Under the pieces are notes generated by a model. It worked only from the letters and a program-made list of their open reading frames with translations. It was not told where the DNA came from and searched no databases. Of a DNA stretch of 16,454 bases, positions 1 to 7,836 are shown in pieces (position 1 is the first letter of the stretch; the number at the start of each line of letters is the position of its first letter). A program made the position numbers and the translations under genes. Origin of the DNA: Candidatus Komeilibacteria bacterium RIFCSPLOWO2_02_FULL_48_11 (GTDB taxonomy: Bacteria; Patescibacteriota; Patescibacteriia; UBA2169); NCBI GenBank assembly GCA_001818435.1, contig MHKO01000025.1, positions 47,094 to 63,547 on the forward strand. Reading direction: 5' to 3'.

Positions 1-77
1 TGCGTATTTAGTCATTTAACATTGACTTGAACTTTGACATTTGGCATTTGGCGTTCTAATTTGAATATTATTTCTTG

Positions 78-105
78 CTTGCATCTTGTTTCTTGTGTCT
101 TGTAT
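78..105 (+). repeat. Four tandem heptamers CTTGNNT running into a start codon
   Basis: CTTGCAT, CTTGTTT, CTTGTGT and CTTGTAT follow each other at 78-84, 85-91, 92-98 and 99-105, and a fifth partial unit (CTT) leads directly into the ATG at 109. The preceding bases 1-60 are AT-rich and contain TTTGACATTTGGCATTTGG-type reiterations similar to those around 15480-15510. There is no Shine-Dalgarno site between the array and the ATG. Whether the array affects expression of the following gene is unknown. Confidence 0.6.
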
Positions 106-108
106 CTT

Positions 109-1272
109 ATGCACATCGGCATTGACGCTCGAATGTATGGACCTTACCACCGCGGCATTGGCCGGTATGTCCAATGCTTGATTGAGGGTTTGGCTAAAAT
201 AGACGATGGCCATCGTTACACTCTTTTTATGGGCAGCAATGCGGCCGCGTCTTTTGTTCCGCCCAGCGGCAAGTTTAAGGCAGTCAAAGCAGACGTTCCT
301 TGGTATAGTTTGCGCGAGCATTGGGTTATGCCGCGCCTGGTCAAACGCTCCAAAGTGGACATTATGCATTGGCCCCATATTAACGTGCCTTATTTTTGTC
401 CAGTGCCTTACGCGGTAACGGTGCACGATTTAATCGTCTGGCACTTCCCTGATACCCGGGCCACGACTTTACCCAACTGGCAATATCGCTTGAAATTGGC
501 AGCTTACCGCCAGGTTTTACAGCGAGCCGTCAATAAATCCAAAAGCATCATAACTGTTTCTAATTTTACCAAGCGCGACATTGTGCGCCATTTGAAAATT
601 GACCCCAAACGGATTGCGGTCACTTATCTGGGAGCGGAAAAGATGGTTTTAGGCACTGAACGCCTGCCCAATAGTCCGGCTTTTACTGATTACTTAAACA
701 GTACTTTTAACATCAAAAAGCCGTATCTTTTGTATGTGGGCAGCGCTTATCCGCATAAAAATTTGGAAAAATTACTTGAAGCTTTTAAGCTTTTGCGCGT
801 TAAATTCAATCGCAATTGGCAACTGGTCCTGGCCGGTCGCAAAGATTATTTTTATAAAAAACTTGAGGAGGGGGCCGGGGTTGCGATGTCGCCGGAGCTC
901 GCGGCTGGTGTGATTTTCACGGGCCAAGTAAGCGAGCGCGATTTGGACGGCCTTTACCGCGGGGCCCGATTCTTGGTTTTTCCCTCTCTTTATGAGGGTT
1001 TTGGTTTGCCGCCCTTGGAAGCCATGGCGCGCGGGGTGCCGGTAGTAGCCGCTAAAACAGCCTCAATTCCCGAGATTCTCTCTGACGCGGCTTGTTATTT
1101 TAATCCGGAAGACATTGTCAATATGGCGGAAATCATGGATTTGGTTGGCGGCTCGCGCCAGGTTCAAGATGAACTGACCAGGAAAGGATATGAGCGGGTA
1201 AAAAATTTTTCTTGGGAAAAAACAGTCAAAGAGACTTCTGCCATCTACGAACTTATCCACAATCCTGTATGA
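109..1272 (+). CDS. Glycosyltransferase family 4 (GT-B fold)
   Basis: This 387-residue protein probably moves a hexose from a nucleotide-sugar onto a growing surface glycan or lipid-linked acceptor on the cytoplasmic face. The N-terminal Rossmann half opens with MHIGIDARMYG and a glycine-rich RGIGRY loop (residues 15-20), and has HDLIVWHFP around residue 106. The donor-binding half begins near residue 205 with YVGSAYPHKN (about 209-218). It carries the GT4 E-x7-E signature within YEGFGLPPLEAM, with glutamates at about 296 and 304. The length fits the family. The frame is open 25 codons further upstream, but those codons read through the heptamer array and look like spacer, while ATG 109 starts a normal first beta strand. 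No Shine-Dalgarno precedes it. The sequence resembles mannosyl/rhamnosyl transferases of O-antigen type, but the sugar and acceptor cannot be told from sequence. It ends with TGA. Confidence 0.9.
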   Translation: MHIGIDARMYGPYHRGIGRYVQCLIEGLAKIDDGHRYTLFMGSNAAASFVPPSGKFKAVKADVPWYSLREHWVMPRLVKRSKVDIMHWPHINVPYFCPVPYAVTVHDLIVWHFPDTRATTLPNWQYRLKLAAYRQVLQRAVNKSKSIITVSNFTKRDIVRHLKIDPKRIAVTYLGAEKMVLGTERLPNSPAFTDYLNSTFNIKKPYLLYVGSAYPHKNLEKLLEAFKLLRVKFNRNWQLVLAGRKDYFYKKLEEGAGVAMSPELAAGVIFTGQVSERDLDGLYRGARFLVFPSLYEGFGLPPLEAMARGVPVVAAKTASIPEILSDAACYFNPEDIVNMAEIMDLVGGSRQVQDELTRKGYERVKNFSWEKTVKETSAIYELIHNPV

Positions 1273-1286
1273 TTTTAATTTATTTG

Positions 1287-1295
1287 TGTTATACT
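1287..1295 (+). promoter_or_regulatory. Extended -10 promoter (TGTTATACT)
   Basis: TG-T-TATACT lies 15 bases after the stop of the glycosyltransferase. The TG dinucleotide one base before the hexamer is the extended -10 signature, which can work without a good -35; none is visible here. Predicted transcription start is near 1302, leaving about a 44-base leader before ATG 1346. It would give the Cys-rich protein its own transcript. Confidence 0.5.
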
Positions 1296-1345
1296 AAATG
1301 CAGATTAGTGCTTTATCTAAAAAATAAATGGCAGGCAAGGTGCTT

Positions 1346-4165
1346 ATGAAAAAAACAAAACTACTCTATCTTGGTTTGTTCTTGGTGGCGTTTTTCGCTG
1401 TCGTGGTCGCGCTTGGCAGCATTAACGCGCCTCAAGAGCAAAAAACAGCCGAGGAAACAAAATGCGTGGCCTCTGCTTTGGGCAATTCGCCTTTAGTTAA
1501 CGGCTTGGGCAAAGACATAAAAATTCCTCTTTTCCCGGATGCCAAGCGCTTCTCGTTTGCTGATACCGGCGCCAGCCAATATTTGGCCAAGGCGCAGGAT
1601 GTAGAAATTTTGAGTTTTTACGCCGACCGCATGGCTAGCTTATGCTGGCAGGTAAAGGAGCAGAATCAGAACCAAGTGGTTTATTCCCAAGACGATAAAA
1701 CAGTGCATGTTTCGTTATTAACAAATCCCAACGGCAAAACCGTTATTGATTATGTGGTTTTGAGCCCGGAGGGTGTTTTGGGAACAGTTAAGGTTGCCCA
1801 AGCCTCATGTACCAGCGATCAATATTACTGCAATGGCGGCTGTGTGGCTAACGGTACTTCTTGCCCGGCGCCGACTGATGCCAGTTCTTGCGGCGGCGGT
1901 ACAATTTGGTGCCCCAGCCAGTCCGGCAGCGGCGGCTGGTGCCAGATGCCTCCTTGTCCGTCCCCGACCACCAGCGGTCCAACTTGTTCCGGCTCTTATC
2001 AACAATCAGGCATGACGGCGCCTTCTTGTAATTGGAGCGTGTGTCCTAACGGCTGTACTTGGGATTCCACTGGTTGTCCTAATGGTTGCAGTTCAGCATC
2101 GTCATCTTACACGCCACCAACTTCTACCTCATGTACTGGTGGCCAAATTTGGTGCGCGCCTAGTAGTGGCGGAGCTGGGTGGTGCCAGATGCCGCCGTGC
2201 CCATCCTCAACTCCTGCTGCCAATTCCTGCTCAGGCTCCTACCAACAGCCAAACATAACAACGCCTTCTTGTAATTGGAGTGCGTGTCCTAATGGCTGTA
2301 CTTGGGATTCCACTGGTTGTCCTAATGGCTGTACTTCGGCCCCGACTTCTAGTTCTTGTACAGGTAGTCAGGTCTGGTGTCCTGGCGTGAATGGCGCTAC
2401 TGGCTGGTGCCAGAACCCCCCTTGTCCAACCACGGGCGGGTATACTTACTGCCCGGCCGGTCAATACATGTGCAATAACGTTTGTATGCCGAGTAACTCT
2501 TATTGTCCGCCATCCGGCGGTGGTACTGATTCTGGTTCTTGCACAGGCGGACAAGTCTGGTGTCCAAGTTCTTCCGGGAGCGGAGGCTGGTGCCAAATGT
2601 CTCCGTGTCCAACTTCAACAGGAACTTCTTGTCCTTCGGGTCAATATATGTGTAACGGGGCTTGTACACCAAATAGCTCCACTTGCAGTCCCACTGCCTG
2701 GCCGACAGATTCAGCGAGTTGCACTAGCCAAGGCAAATCATGGTGCACGCCTACAGGCGGGGGAGCTGGCTGGTGTCAAACCAGTCCTTGTCCAACTACT
2801 TCATCTTGCCCGGCCGGGCAATATATGTGCAATGGCGCCTGTATAGCCAACAGCAGCACTTGCCCTTCTACATCTGGTTGGCCCACTGACCAAGCCACTT
2901 GTGCTACTCGGGGTTACTTCTGGTGCCCGGGTTCTTCCGGGTCATCTGGCTGGTGCTCTTCCACATCTTGTCCAAATTACAGCGCCACTTGCCCGGACGG
3001 ACAATGGAATTGCGATGGGACTTGTATTTCCACTGGCATGAGTTGCAATGGCCAACCTTACACTGGAGCCAAATCAAACCAACCAACCCAACGGCCCCCA
3101 CAACAGCAACAACAACCTCCTTACAATCAAGGTCAATATCAACCTGGACCAGGGGATCAATACGGACAACCCGGCGGGCCAGGCCCAGGTGGTCAATGGA
3201 GCGGACCGAGTGAGGAAGACCAGAAACGAATGCAGGAACAACAATTCCAGATGATGAAAAAAGGCATGAATCAGTTTGCCAAAGGCGTGACTCAAATGAC
3301 AAAATTTGTGAACCAGATGAAAACCAAATTGGCAAAGAGCGGGGTGGGCATTCCGGCTGAACTTACGAATGCTTTAACCGCGGCGCCGGCTTTAGTGGCT
3401 AAACTAAAAGCCTCCAAGGACATGGATGAATTTCAGGAGTTGATGGGCGATATGCAGGATATTGGCATGATTATGCAGGAATGGGGTCCGAAACTGGGTG
3501 AATTACAGCGATTGGTTCACATGATTAAAAACCTGGACAGAGATGTTAAGAGCATGCGCGCTAACTTCACTCGCGTGCAAAAAGCGGCCAAGAAGCGCCC
3601 GGAATTAGCCGAGCCGCTAGCAGAGGTGGGAGCATTATTCAACGACATGGTTAAACGCGTAGCTGAAATCAAGGCTTTGGCTAAAACCGACCCCGAAGGA
3701 GCCTTGGATTTAGTGCAAGAATTCTATAGCGACACCGAGGAATTTTGGAACCAGGTTTCTTTCCTAGACATGGTCAGCAACGTAACCAGAGGGTTAACGC
3801 AAGCTAACAGGCAAATAAGACAGATTGAGTCCAAAATCCGCACCATGGAAAAGAAGAAAGGCGTGGATAAGGAAATGATCGCAACATTAAAAGAAATGGT
3901 GGCCGCGGTTAAAGCCGCTTTGCCGGAATTAAAAGCCGCCATGGCCGCGCGCCCGGTTGATTACGAAGAAGTAAGGTTCTTGGCTGAAGACTTTTGGATG
4001 CAGCTTCAGGACCTGCAAAACATGATGGCTGACCAAGGCCAGAGCTTCTATATGCCAACTGTCAAACAAGGCCAAGGAATTAACGTGGTAATTCCCGAGG
4101 GCTTTACTGGAAATTCAGGCGGTGGAGGCCAGGCTGTTCCTATGACTACCAGTCCAGCCTTCTAA
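1346..4165 (+). CDS. Giant exported Cys-rich modular protein with helical C-terminus
   Basis: I do not recognise a named family. The 939-residue product starts with a Lys-rich n-region and a hydrophobic segment (about residues 5-24), which is a signal peptide or N-terminal anchor without a lipobox Cys. Residues about 30-150 form a small alpha/beta domain with an IPLFPDAK...FYADRM...CW pattern. Residues about 155-567 hold 56 cysteines in 13 modules of three types. Type A (6 copies, 4 Cys) has a WC-x7-10-GWC core, usually followed by Qxx[P/S]CP. Type B (5 copies, 4 Cys) is like CPxGQYMCNGAC. Type C (2 copies, 6 Cys) is like CNWSxCPNGC. The order is B-A-C-A-C-A-B-A-B-A-B-A-B. A Pro/Gln/Gly linker (nt 3047-3210) leads to a Met/Lys-rich, predicted helical coiled-coil region (nt 3211-4050) and a Gly-rich tail. 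An even Cys number per module suggests disulfides, so an extracytoplasmic surface role is inferred. ATG 1346 follows AAGG by 5 bases and gives a normal signal peptide; ATG 1328 is the alternative. Confidence 0.85.
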   Translation: MKKTKLLYLGLFLVAFFAVVVALGSINAPQEQKTAEETKCVASALGNSPLVNGLGKDIKIPLFPDAKRFSFADTGASQYLAKAQDVEILSFYADRMASLCWQVKEQNQNQVVYSQDDKTVHVSLLTNPNGKTVIDYVVLSPEGVLGTVKVAQASCTSDQYYCNGGCVANGTSCPAPTDASSCGGGTIWCPSQSGSGGWCQMPPCPSPTTSGPTCSGSYQQSGMTAPSCNWSVCPNGCTWDSTGCPNGCSSASSSYTPPTSTSCTGGQIWCAPSSGGAGWCQMPPCPSSTPAANSCSGSYQQPNITTPSCNWSACPNGCTWDSTGCPNGCTSAPTSSSCTGSQVWCPGVNGATGWCQNPPCPTTGGYTYCPAGQYMCNNVCMPSNSYCPPSGGGTDSGSCTGGQVWCPSSSGSGGWCQMSPCPTSTGTSCPSGQYMCNGACTPNSSTCSPTAWPTDSASCTSQGKSWCTPTGGGAGWCQTSPCPTTSSCPAGQYMCNGACIANSSTCPSTSGWPTDQATCATRGYFWCPGSSGSSGWCSSTSCPNYSATCPDGQWNCDGTCISTGMSCNGQPYTGAKSNQPTQRPPQQQQQPPYNQGQYQPGPGDQYGQPGGPGPGGQWSGPSEEDQKRMQEQQFQMMKKGMNQFAKGVTQMTKFVNQMKTKLAKSGVGIPAELTNALTAAPALVAKLKASKDMDEFQELMGDMQDIGMIMQEWGPKLGELQRLVHMIKNLDRDVKSMRANFTRVQKAAKKRPELAEPLAEVGALFNDMVKRVAEIKALAKTDPEGALDLVQEFYSDTEEFWNQVSFLDMVSNVTRGLTQANRQIRQIESKIRTMEKKKGVDKEMIATLKEMVAAVKAALPELKAAMAARPVDYEEVRFLAEDFWMQLQDLQNMMADQGQSFYMPTVKQGQGINVVIPEGFTGNSGGGGQAVPMTTSPAF
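2021..2332 (+). repeat. Recent internal duplication of the type C Cys module
   Basis: The stretches 2021-2089 and 2264-2332 are nearly identical at the DNA level, including synonymous positions, at an offset of 243 bases (81 codons, in frame). Both encode the CNWSxCPNGC...CPNGC module, and the flanking A modules are part of the same repeat unit. The other A and B copies have diverged more at the DNA level. This points to recent gain of one C-A unit by in-frame duplication or recombination. Confidence 0.75.
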
Positions 4166-4194
4166 ATAAGTTTGTTAGTTTAAGTTTGAGCATT

Positions 4195-4240
4195 AAAATC
4201 CCGTCTGTCCCGCATTTGCGGGAGGGCGGGATTTTGTTTG
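4195..4240 (+). terminator. Rho-independent terminator built on a palindromic repeat
   Basis: AAAATCCCG (4195-4203) pairs with CGGGATTTT (4227-4235). Inside it, CCCGC (4209-4213) pairs with GCGGG (4218-4222) across an ATTT loop. The T-rich 3' side (ATTTTGTTTG) follows. It lies 29 bases after the stop of the Cys-rich gene. The A-rich left arm would let it work in both directions. The GC part read on the other strand, CCCGCC-x-CCCGC...GCGGGACAG, resembles the repeat at 11530-11564. Confidence 0.8.
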
Positions 4241-4261
4241 ACTTGCGGTTTATGTTATAAT
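4234..4261 (+). promoter_or_regulatory. Extended -10 promoter (TGTTATAAT)
   Basis: A perfect TATAAT at 4256-4261 is preceded by TG at 4253-4254, the extended -10 form. A weak -35, TTGTTT, sits at 4234-4239 with a 16-base spacer and partly overlaps the terminator tail. The start of transcription would be near 4268, about 16 bases before the ATG of the DUF4012 gene, so the leader is very short and lacks a clear Shine-Dalgarno. Confidence 0.65.
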
Positions 4262-4283
4262 TAAGAATAAGAAAATCACAAAA

Positions 4284-7055
4284 ATGGCTTCAAAAACTTC
4301 AGCCACTCTTGCCCAACAAAAAAAACCAAAAGATGAATCCAGCCATCTGCAATTTTCAATTACCAAAAACGTCAGTCATCATGACGATTACGGAACTTTA
4401 GTCAAAAAACGGGGTTTTGAGCATAAAAAAACACTCCACGAGAAAGAACTGGCCGATGAGGTGGCTCGGCAAGGATTTTGGGAGGAAAAAATCATCAAAA
4501 ACGAAAAAGGGTTTATGGCTGTTGAGACTGTAAAAGTGAAACAGGCCAAGCATAAGCGTTCGCCTTACGTAGTTAAGCTGGCTTCAGAAAAGCCAACTGC
4601 CAAGAACGGCAAAACCGAGTCTGGCGAATGGCTGGGCGAGGTTGAACGCCTGCGGAAAGAAGCTGGGAGCCTTTATAAAGACCGCGCTCAAAAGGTGAGG
4701 GTTGATTTTTTGCGCCAAGAGCGGGCAAAATTTAGTTCAACGGACGCGCTCAAGCTGTTTAAGCGGCTGCCGGCCGGGGTTCTAGTCTGGCTGTTTGAAT
4801 TTATTCTTTCCATTCCTTTGGGCTTTTTGCTTTTAATCCAGCTCTTGTTAAAAATTATTGAAAAAGCGAGCCAGCTCGCGGCCGGAGTAGGCCTCTGGGC
4901 CGGACGCGCGATTATTTGGCTCATTAAAGAAACTTTTTTAGGCCTAATAACTTTAATTAAGGCCACGATAGTCATACCTCTAAAATTAGTGAGCTTAATT
5001 TGCCTGGTCGTTTATCACCTGATGGCTTCTGGCGGCAACGTCCTCAAGCGAGGCCTAAAAGAGATTTTGTGGATTGTAAAGAATTTTATTTCGGCTTTAG
5101 CGCGCGCGCCCATCTATTTTTTAAAGCGCGCTTTAATGATGATGGTTTTAGGATTGATTGCTTTGGCGCCTCTTAAATTCATATCCCAAAGCGCCGCGGA
5201 GGTGCGGCTCTGGCGCGGCCAAGTTTTAGGCTCAGCCCGGCAGGCCCTGGCGGCTTTAGGCCAAGCCAGCGGCGCCACCGCGCCTTTGCAAGAAGCCAGG
5301 TTGAAGTTTTCCGAAGCGCGCGATTCACTGAATGACGTCAATTTAGTGTTGCGCGGCATCTTGAAACTGACGCCCCAGGGCCAGGGAGCCGAGGCCTTAC
5401 TCACTGCGGGCGAGGAATTAACTCAGGCTGGACAATACATTGCCGCGGCCATTGCTCCGTTTGTCGGCCAGACTAAAAGAGAAGGCGAGGTCATCTCAGC
5501 CATCAACAACCTGTCTTCGTCATTAACCCTCTCGGCCCCGCACTTGCGCCGGGCCCGGGAAGAGCTCTCCGGAGTGGACGCGAATTTAATTCCCGAAACC
5601 TACCGCGAGCGCTTTGCGGCCATGCGCGAGCTGCTGCCGGCCATTGAACAGTCCACTATTGAGTTTGTTGGCTTGGCCGGCCAGCTAACCGAAATTTTAG
5701 GCGGCCGGGGCGAACGCCGCTATGCCGTACTTTTCCAGAACAACAACGAACTCCGGCCAGCCGGCGGCTTTATCGGCAGCCTGGCTTTGGTAACGGTTCA
5801 TAACGGCCGCGTCAGCAAGATTGAAGTTCCAGGTGGCGGTTCTTACGATTTTCAAGGTTATTTGACCAAGCAAATTCTCTCGCCCAAGCCGCTTTCTTTA
5901 ATCAACGCCCATTGGCAGCTGCAAGATGCCAACTGGTACCCGGATTGGCCCACTTCGGCCGAAAAAGTGGCCTGGTTTTTGGAAAATTCGGGTGAATCTT
6001 CGGTTGACGGGGTAATCGCGGTGCAAGCCACGGTGCTGCAAAAGTTATTGGCTATTTTGGGCCCAGTTGAATTTCCGGAATATAAAGACACTTTAACGGC
6101 TGATAATGTCATTAAGGCCATCCAGGCCGCGGTGGAACTGAAATACGATAAAAAAGAAAATAAGCCGAAGCAATACATCGGGGAGTTGGCGCCAAAAGTA
6201 ATTGATAAGATACTGGCTTCGACCGCTGGCCAGTTTATAAATTTGTTCGGCCTGGTGCAACAGGGCGTGGCTGAAAAGGAAATTTTATTCTATTTCCGCG
6301 ACCAAAAATTAAACCAGGAATTTATTTCCCGGGGTTGGGAGCCAACGATTGTCGCCGCTGATCTTGATTATCTTTCAGTCATTCACGCCAATATCGGGGG
6401 CGGAAAAACCGATGGAGTGATAGAAGAATCTTGGAAACAGACAGTGATGATTGACGAGAATGGCGAGACCGAAGTCAAACTGGTTATAAAGCGCCATCAC
6501 CGCGGCGACCCTGGCGACCGATTTGAAAAATTCAACAACGTTGATTTTGCGCGGGTCTATGCGCCCGAGGGGAGCGAGCTTATTTCCGCCAGCGGCTTTA
6601 ATCCGCCGGCTGCGAGCTCGTTCGAAAAAGCCGAACCTAACTACTTGCCGGACGAAGAGCTTTCTAAAATTGAGGGTAAGGTTATAATTGATGAAGCGAG
6701 CGGCACCCGAATTAATAGTGAGTTCGGCAAAACTGTTTTTGGCAACTGGCTGCAGGTTAATCCCGGCAATACAGCCATTGCCACCATTCGTTACCGCCTG
6801 CCTTTCAAGATAAAGCCGTTCAACCCTTATGATGCCAAAGCGCGCGGCGGTTATAGCTTGCTTATTCAAAAACAGGCCGGCGCCAGGCCGATTGATTATG
6901 AAGTTACGGTTGAATATCCGGAACAATGGGGGATTGAGTGGAAGAAAATAACCGGTGAAGCCACGCTCCAAACCGGCGCGCCTGGACTGGCTATTTTTAC
7001 GGGAATTTTAGCCAAAGACAGCGGGTTTGCTCTATTGTTTGCCAAAAACAAATAA
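4284..7055 (+). CDS. DUF4012-domain membrane protein
   Basis: The 923-residue protein has four parts. Residues 1-160 are charged and Lys-rich, probably cytoplasmic. Strongly hydrophobic stretches follow at about 165-193, 216-246 and 283-300. A helical region runs from about 305 to 450. The DUF4012 region starts near 478 with RRYAVLFQNNNELRPAGGFI and includes WYPDWPTSAEKV and the acidic/beta-rich C-terminal part. DUF4012 proteins are common in Patescibacteria and Actinobacteria, often near polysaccharide genes; their biochemical role is not established to my knowledge. The NNNELRPAGGFIGS segment is the hallmark by which I recognise the family. It has its own promoter after a terminator, so it starts a transcription unit that may run into the toxin-antitoxin pair 22 bases downstream. 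The hydrophobic segments suggest an odd number of crossings, putting the large C-terminal part outside. Topology is inferred. Confidence 0.88.
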   Translation: MASKTSATLAQQKKPKDESSHLQFSITKNVSHHDDYGTLVKKRGFEHKKTLHEKELADEVARQGFWEEKIIKNEKGFMAVETVKVKQAKHKRSPYVVKLASEKPTAKNGKTESGEWLGEVERLRKEAGSLYKDRAQKVRVDFLRQERAKFSSTDALKLFKRLPAGVLVWLFEFILSIPLGFLLLIQLLLKIIEKASQLAAGVGLWAGRAIIWLIKETFLGLITLIKATIVIPLKLVSLICLVVYHLMASGGNVLKRGLKEILWIVKNFISALARAPIYFLKRALMMMVLGLIALAPLKFISQSAAEVRLWRGQVLGSARQALAALGQASGATAPLQEARLKFSEARDSLNDVNLVLRGILKLTPQGQGAEALLTAGEELTQAGQYIAAAIAPFVGQTKREGEVISAINNLSSSLTLSAPHLRRAREELSGVDANLIPETYRERFAAMRELLPAIEQSTIEFVGLAGQLTEILGGRGERRYAVLFQNNNELRPAGGFIGSLALVTVHNGRVSKIEVPGGGSYDFQGYLTKQILSPKPLSLINAHWQLQDANWYPDWPTSAEKVAWFLENSGESSVDGVIAVQATVLQKLLAILGPVEFPEYKDTLTADNVIKAIQAAVELKYDKKENKPKQYIGELAPKVIDKILASTAGQFINLFGLVQQGVAEKEILFYFRDQKLNQEFISRGWEPTIVAADLDYLSVIHANIGGGKTDGVIEESWKQTVMIDENGETEVKLVIKRHHRGDPGDRFEKFNNVDFARVYAPEGSELISASGFNPPAASSFEKAEPNYLPDEELSKIEGKVIIDEASGTRINSEFGKTVFGNWLQVNPGNTAIATIRYRLPFKIKPFNPYDAKARGGYSLLIQKQAGARPIDYEVTVEYPEQWGIEWKKITGEATLQTGAPGLAIFTGILAKDSGFALLFAKNK

Positions 7056-7077
7056 ACCCGCTAGACTAAAAACAGTT

Positions 7078-7365
7078 ATGGACCGAGAGCAAACAATCAA
7101 CCAAGTCGCGGAAATCATCAAACAACAGCTGCCGGCTGATTGTGAAATTTTTCTTTTTGGCTCTTGGGCCAAAAGACAGGCCCTTCCCGCCTCCGATTTG
7201 GACATAGGGATTCTGGGTCAAGCGGAAGTGCCCTGGGAAACAATGATGAAAATTAAATCAGCCGCCCAGGGCCTGCCGACTTTGCGCAAGATTGACATTG
7301 TTGACTTGAGGGCCGCCGGCGAAGAGTTTAGAAAAAACGTTTTAAATCACGCCCTAAAATTATGA
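7078..7365 (+). CDS. mntA: MntA-type minimal nucleotidyltransferase (antitoxin)
   Basis: This 95-residue protein has the GS-x10-DxD signature of minimal nucleotidyltransferases: G28-S29, then D40-L41-D42, with a further metal-binding candidate at D73 in RKIDIVDL. In characterised MNT/HEPN pairs the MNT protein transfers AMP from ATP to a tyrosine of the HEPN RNase and so silences it; the same role is inferred here. It overlaps the HEPN gene by four bases (ATGA), the usual coupling in this module. An upstream in-frame TTG exists inside the DUF4012 gene, but ATG 7078 gives the standard length and a normal N-terminal helix. No Shine-Dalgarno is visible. Confidence 0.9.
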   Translation: MDREQTINQVAEIIKQQLPADCEIFLFGSWAKRQALPASDLDIGILGQAEVPWETMMKIKSAAQGLPTLRKIDIVDLRAAGEEFRKNVLNHALKL

Positions 7366-7736
7366 ACGAAATCATCGCTTCTTTCGGCAAATCCCTGCAG
7401 AGATTGGAAGAAGTGCTGCAGGTCCAAAAAACGATCATTGCCCGCGACGCGGCAATCCAGCGGTTTGAATTTACCGTGGAACTCGCCTGGAAATCAATCC
7501 AGCAGTTTTTGCGCGTCCAAAACATCGTCTGCCGCTCGCCCAAGCAATGTTTGGAAGAAGCTTTTAAATTCGGCTTGGTGGCTGATAACCCGCTTTGGCT
7601 TAAGATGATGGAGGACAGGAATCTGACGGTCCATACTTACAACGAGGAGACGGCTGAAAAAATCTATAGCCATCTTAAAGATTATTTAGAGCCTTTGGGT
7701 GAATTGCGGGAAAAATTAGAGAAAACAACAGGTTAA
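7362..7736 (+). CDS. hepT: HepT-type HEPN RNase toxin (HI0074 family)
   Basis: The 124-residue, all-helical protein matches the HI0074/nucleotidyltransferase-substrate-binding family of HEPN proteins. It carries the catalytic R-x4-H-x-Y motif intact as RNLTVHTY: R86, H91 and Y93. Arg and His are the RNase residues. The Tyr is the residue that the partner MNT protein adenylylates in studied HepT/MntA pairs, so both toxic and control sites are present and the system looks functional. The start overlaps the stop of the MNT gene as ATGA. The gene ends 34 bases before a strong hairpin. These pairs act in stress response, plasmid stability or phage defence; which applies here is not visible. Confidence 0.9.
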   Translation: MNEIIASFGKSLQRLEEVLQVQKTIIARDAAIQRFEFTVELAWKSIQQFLRVQNIVCRSPKQCLEEAFKFGLVADNPLWLKMMEDRNLTVHTYNEETAEKIYSHLKDYLEPLGELREKLEKTTG

Positions 7737-7770
7737 TATTTACTTTTTGGCTAATTGGCTAAAATAAGTA

Positions 7771-7806
7771 AAAATCCTGTAGTATCATTGACAGGATTTT
7801 TTATTG
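7771..7806 (+). terminator. Rho-independent terminator, possibly bidirectional
   Basis: AAAATCCTGT (7771-7780) pairs perfectly with ACAGGATTTT (7791-7800) over a 10-base loop, and the T run continues to TTTTTTATT. It closes the toxin-antitoxin unit 34 bases after its stop. The matching A run on the left allows function on the other strand. It separates the toxin-antitoxin unit from murJ. Confidence 0.82.
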
Positions 7807-7836
7807 AGGAAAGGGAATTTAAAAGTGTGCCCTTGC

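Noticed and set aside
34..108. Upstream extension of the glycosyltransferase by 25 residues
   Set aside because: These codons translate the AT-rich and heptamer repeats; the conserved GT4 N-terminus begins at ATG 109.
1808..3046. Regular spacing of similar short units, considered as a CRISPR array or tandem non-coding repeat
   Set aside because: The units are in one open frame of 939 codons, vary in length by whole codons and encode Cys modules; there are no constant repeats with unique spacers.
4238..4261. TTGACT as -35 for the TATAAT before the DUF4012 gene
   Set aside because: The spacer would be only 12 bases; the TTGTTT hexamer at 4234 with 16 bases, or the extended -10 alone, fits better.
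6375..6971. 198-codon open frame on the minus strand
   Set aside because: It lies wholly inside the DUF4012 gene antisense; the plus strand shows a recognised domain there, and this frame has no recognisable motif.
7788..7793. TTGACA before murJ as a -35 box
   Set aside because: It lies in the loop and right arm of the terminator and no -10 hexamer occurs 16-18 bases downstream.
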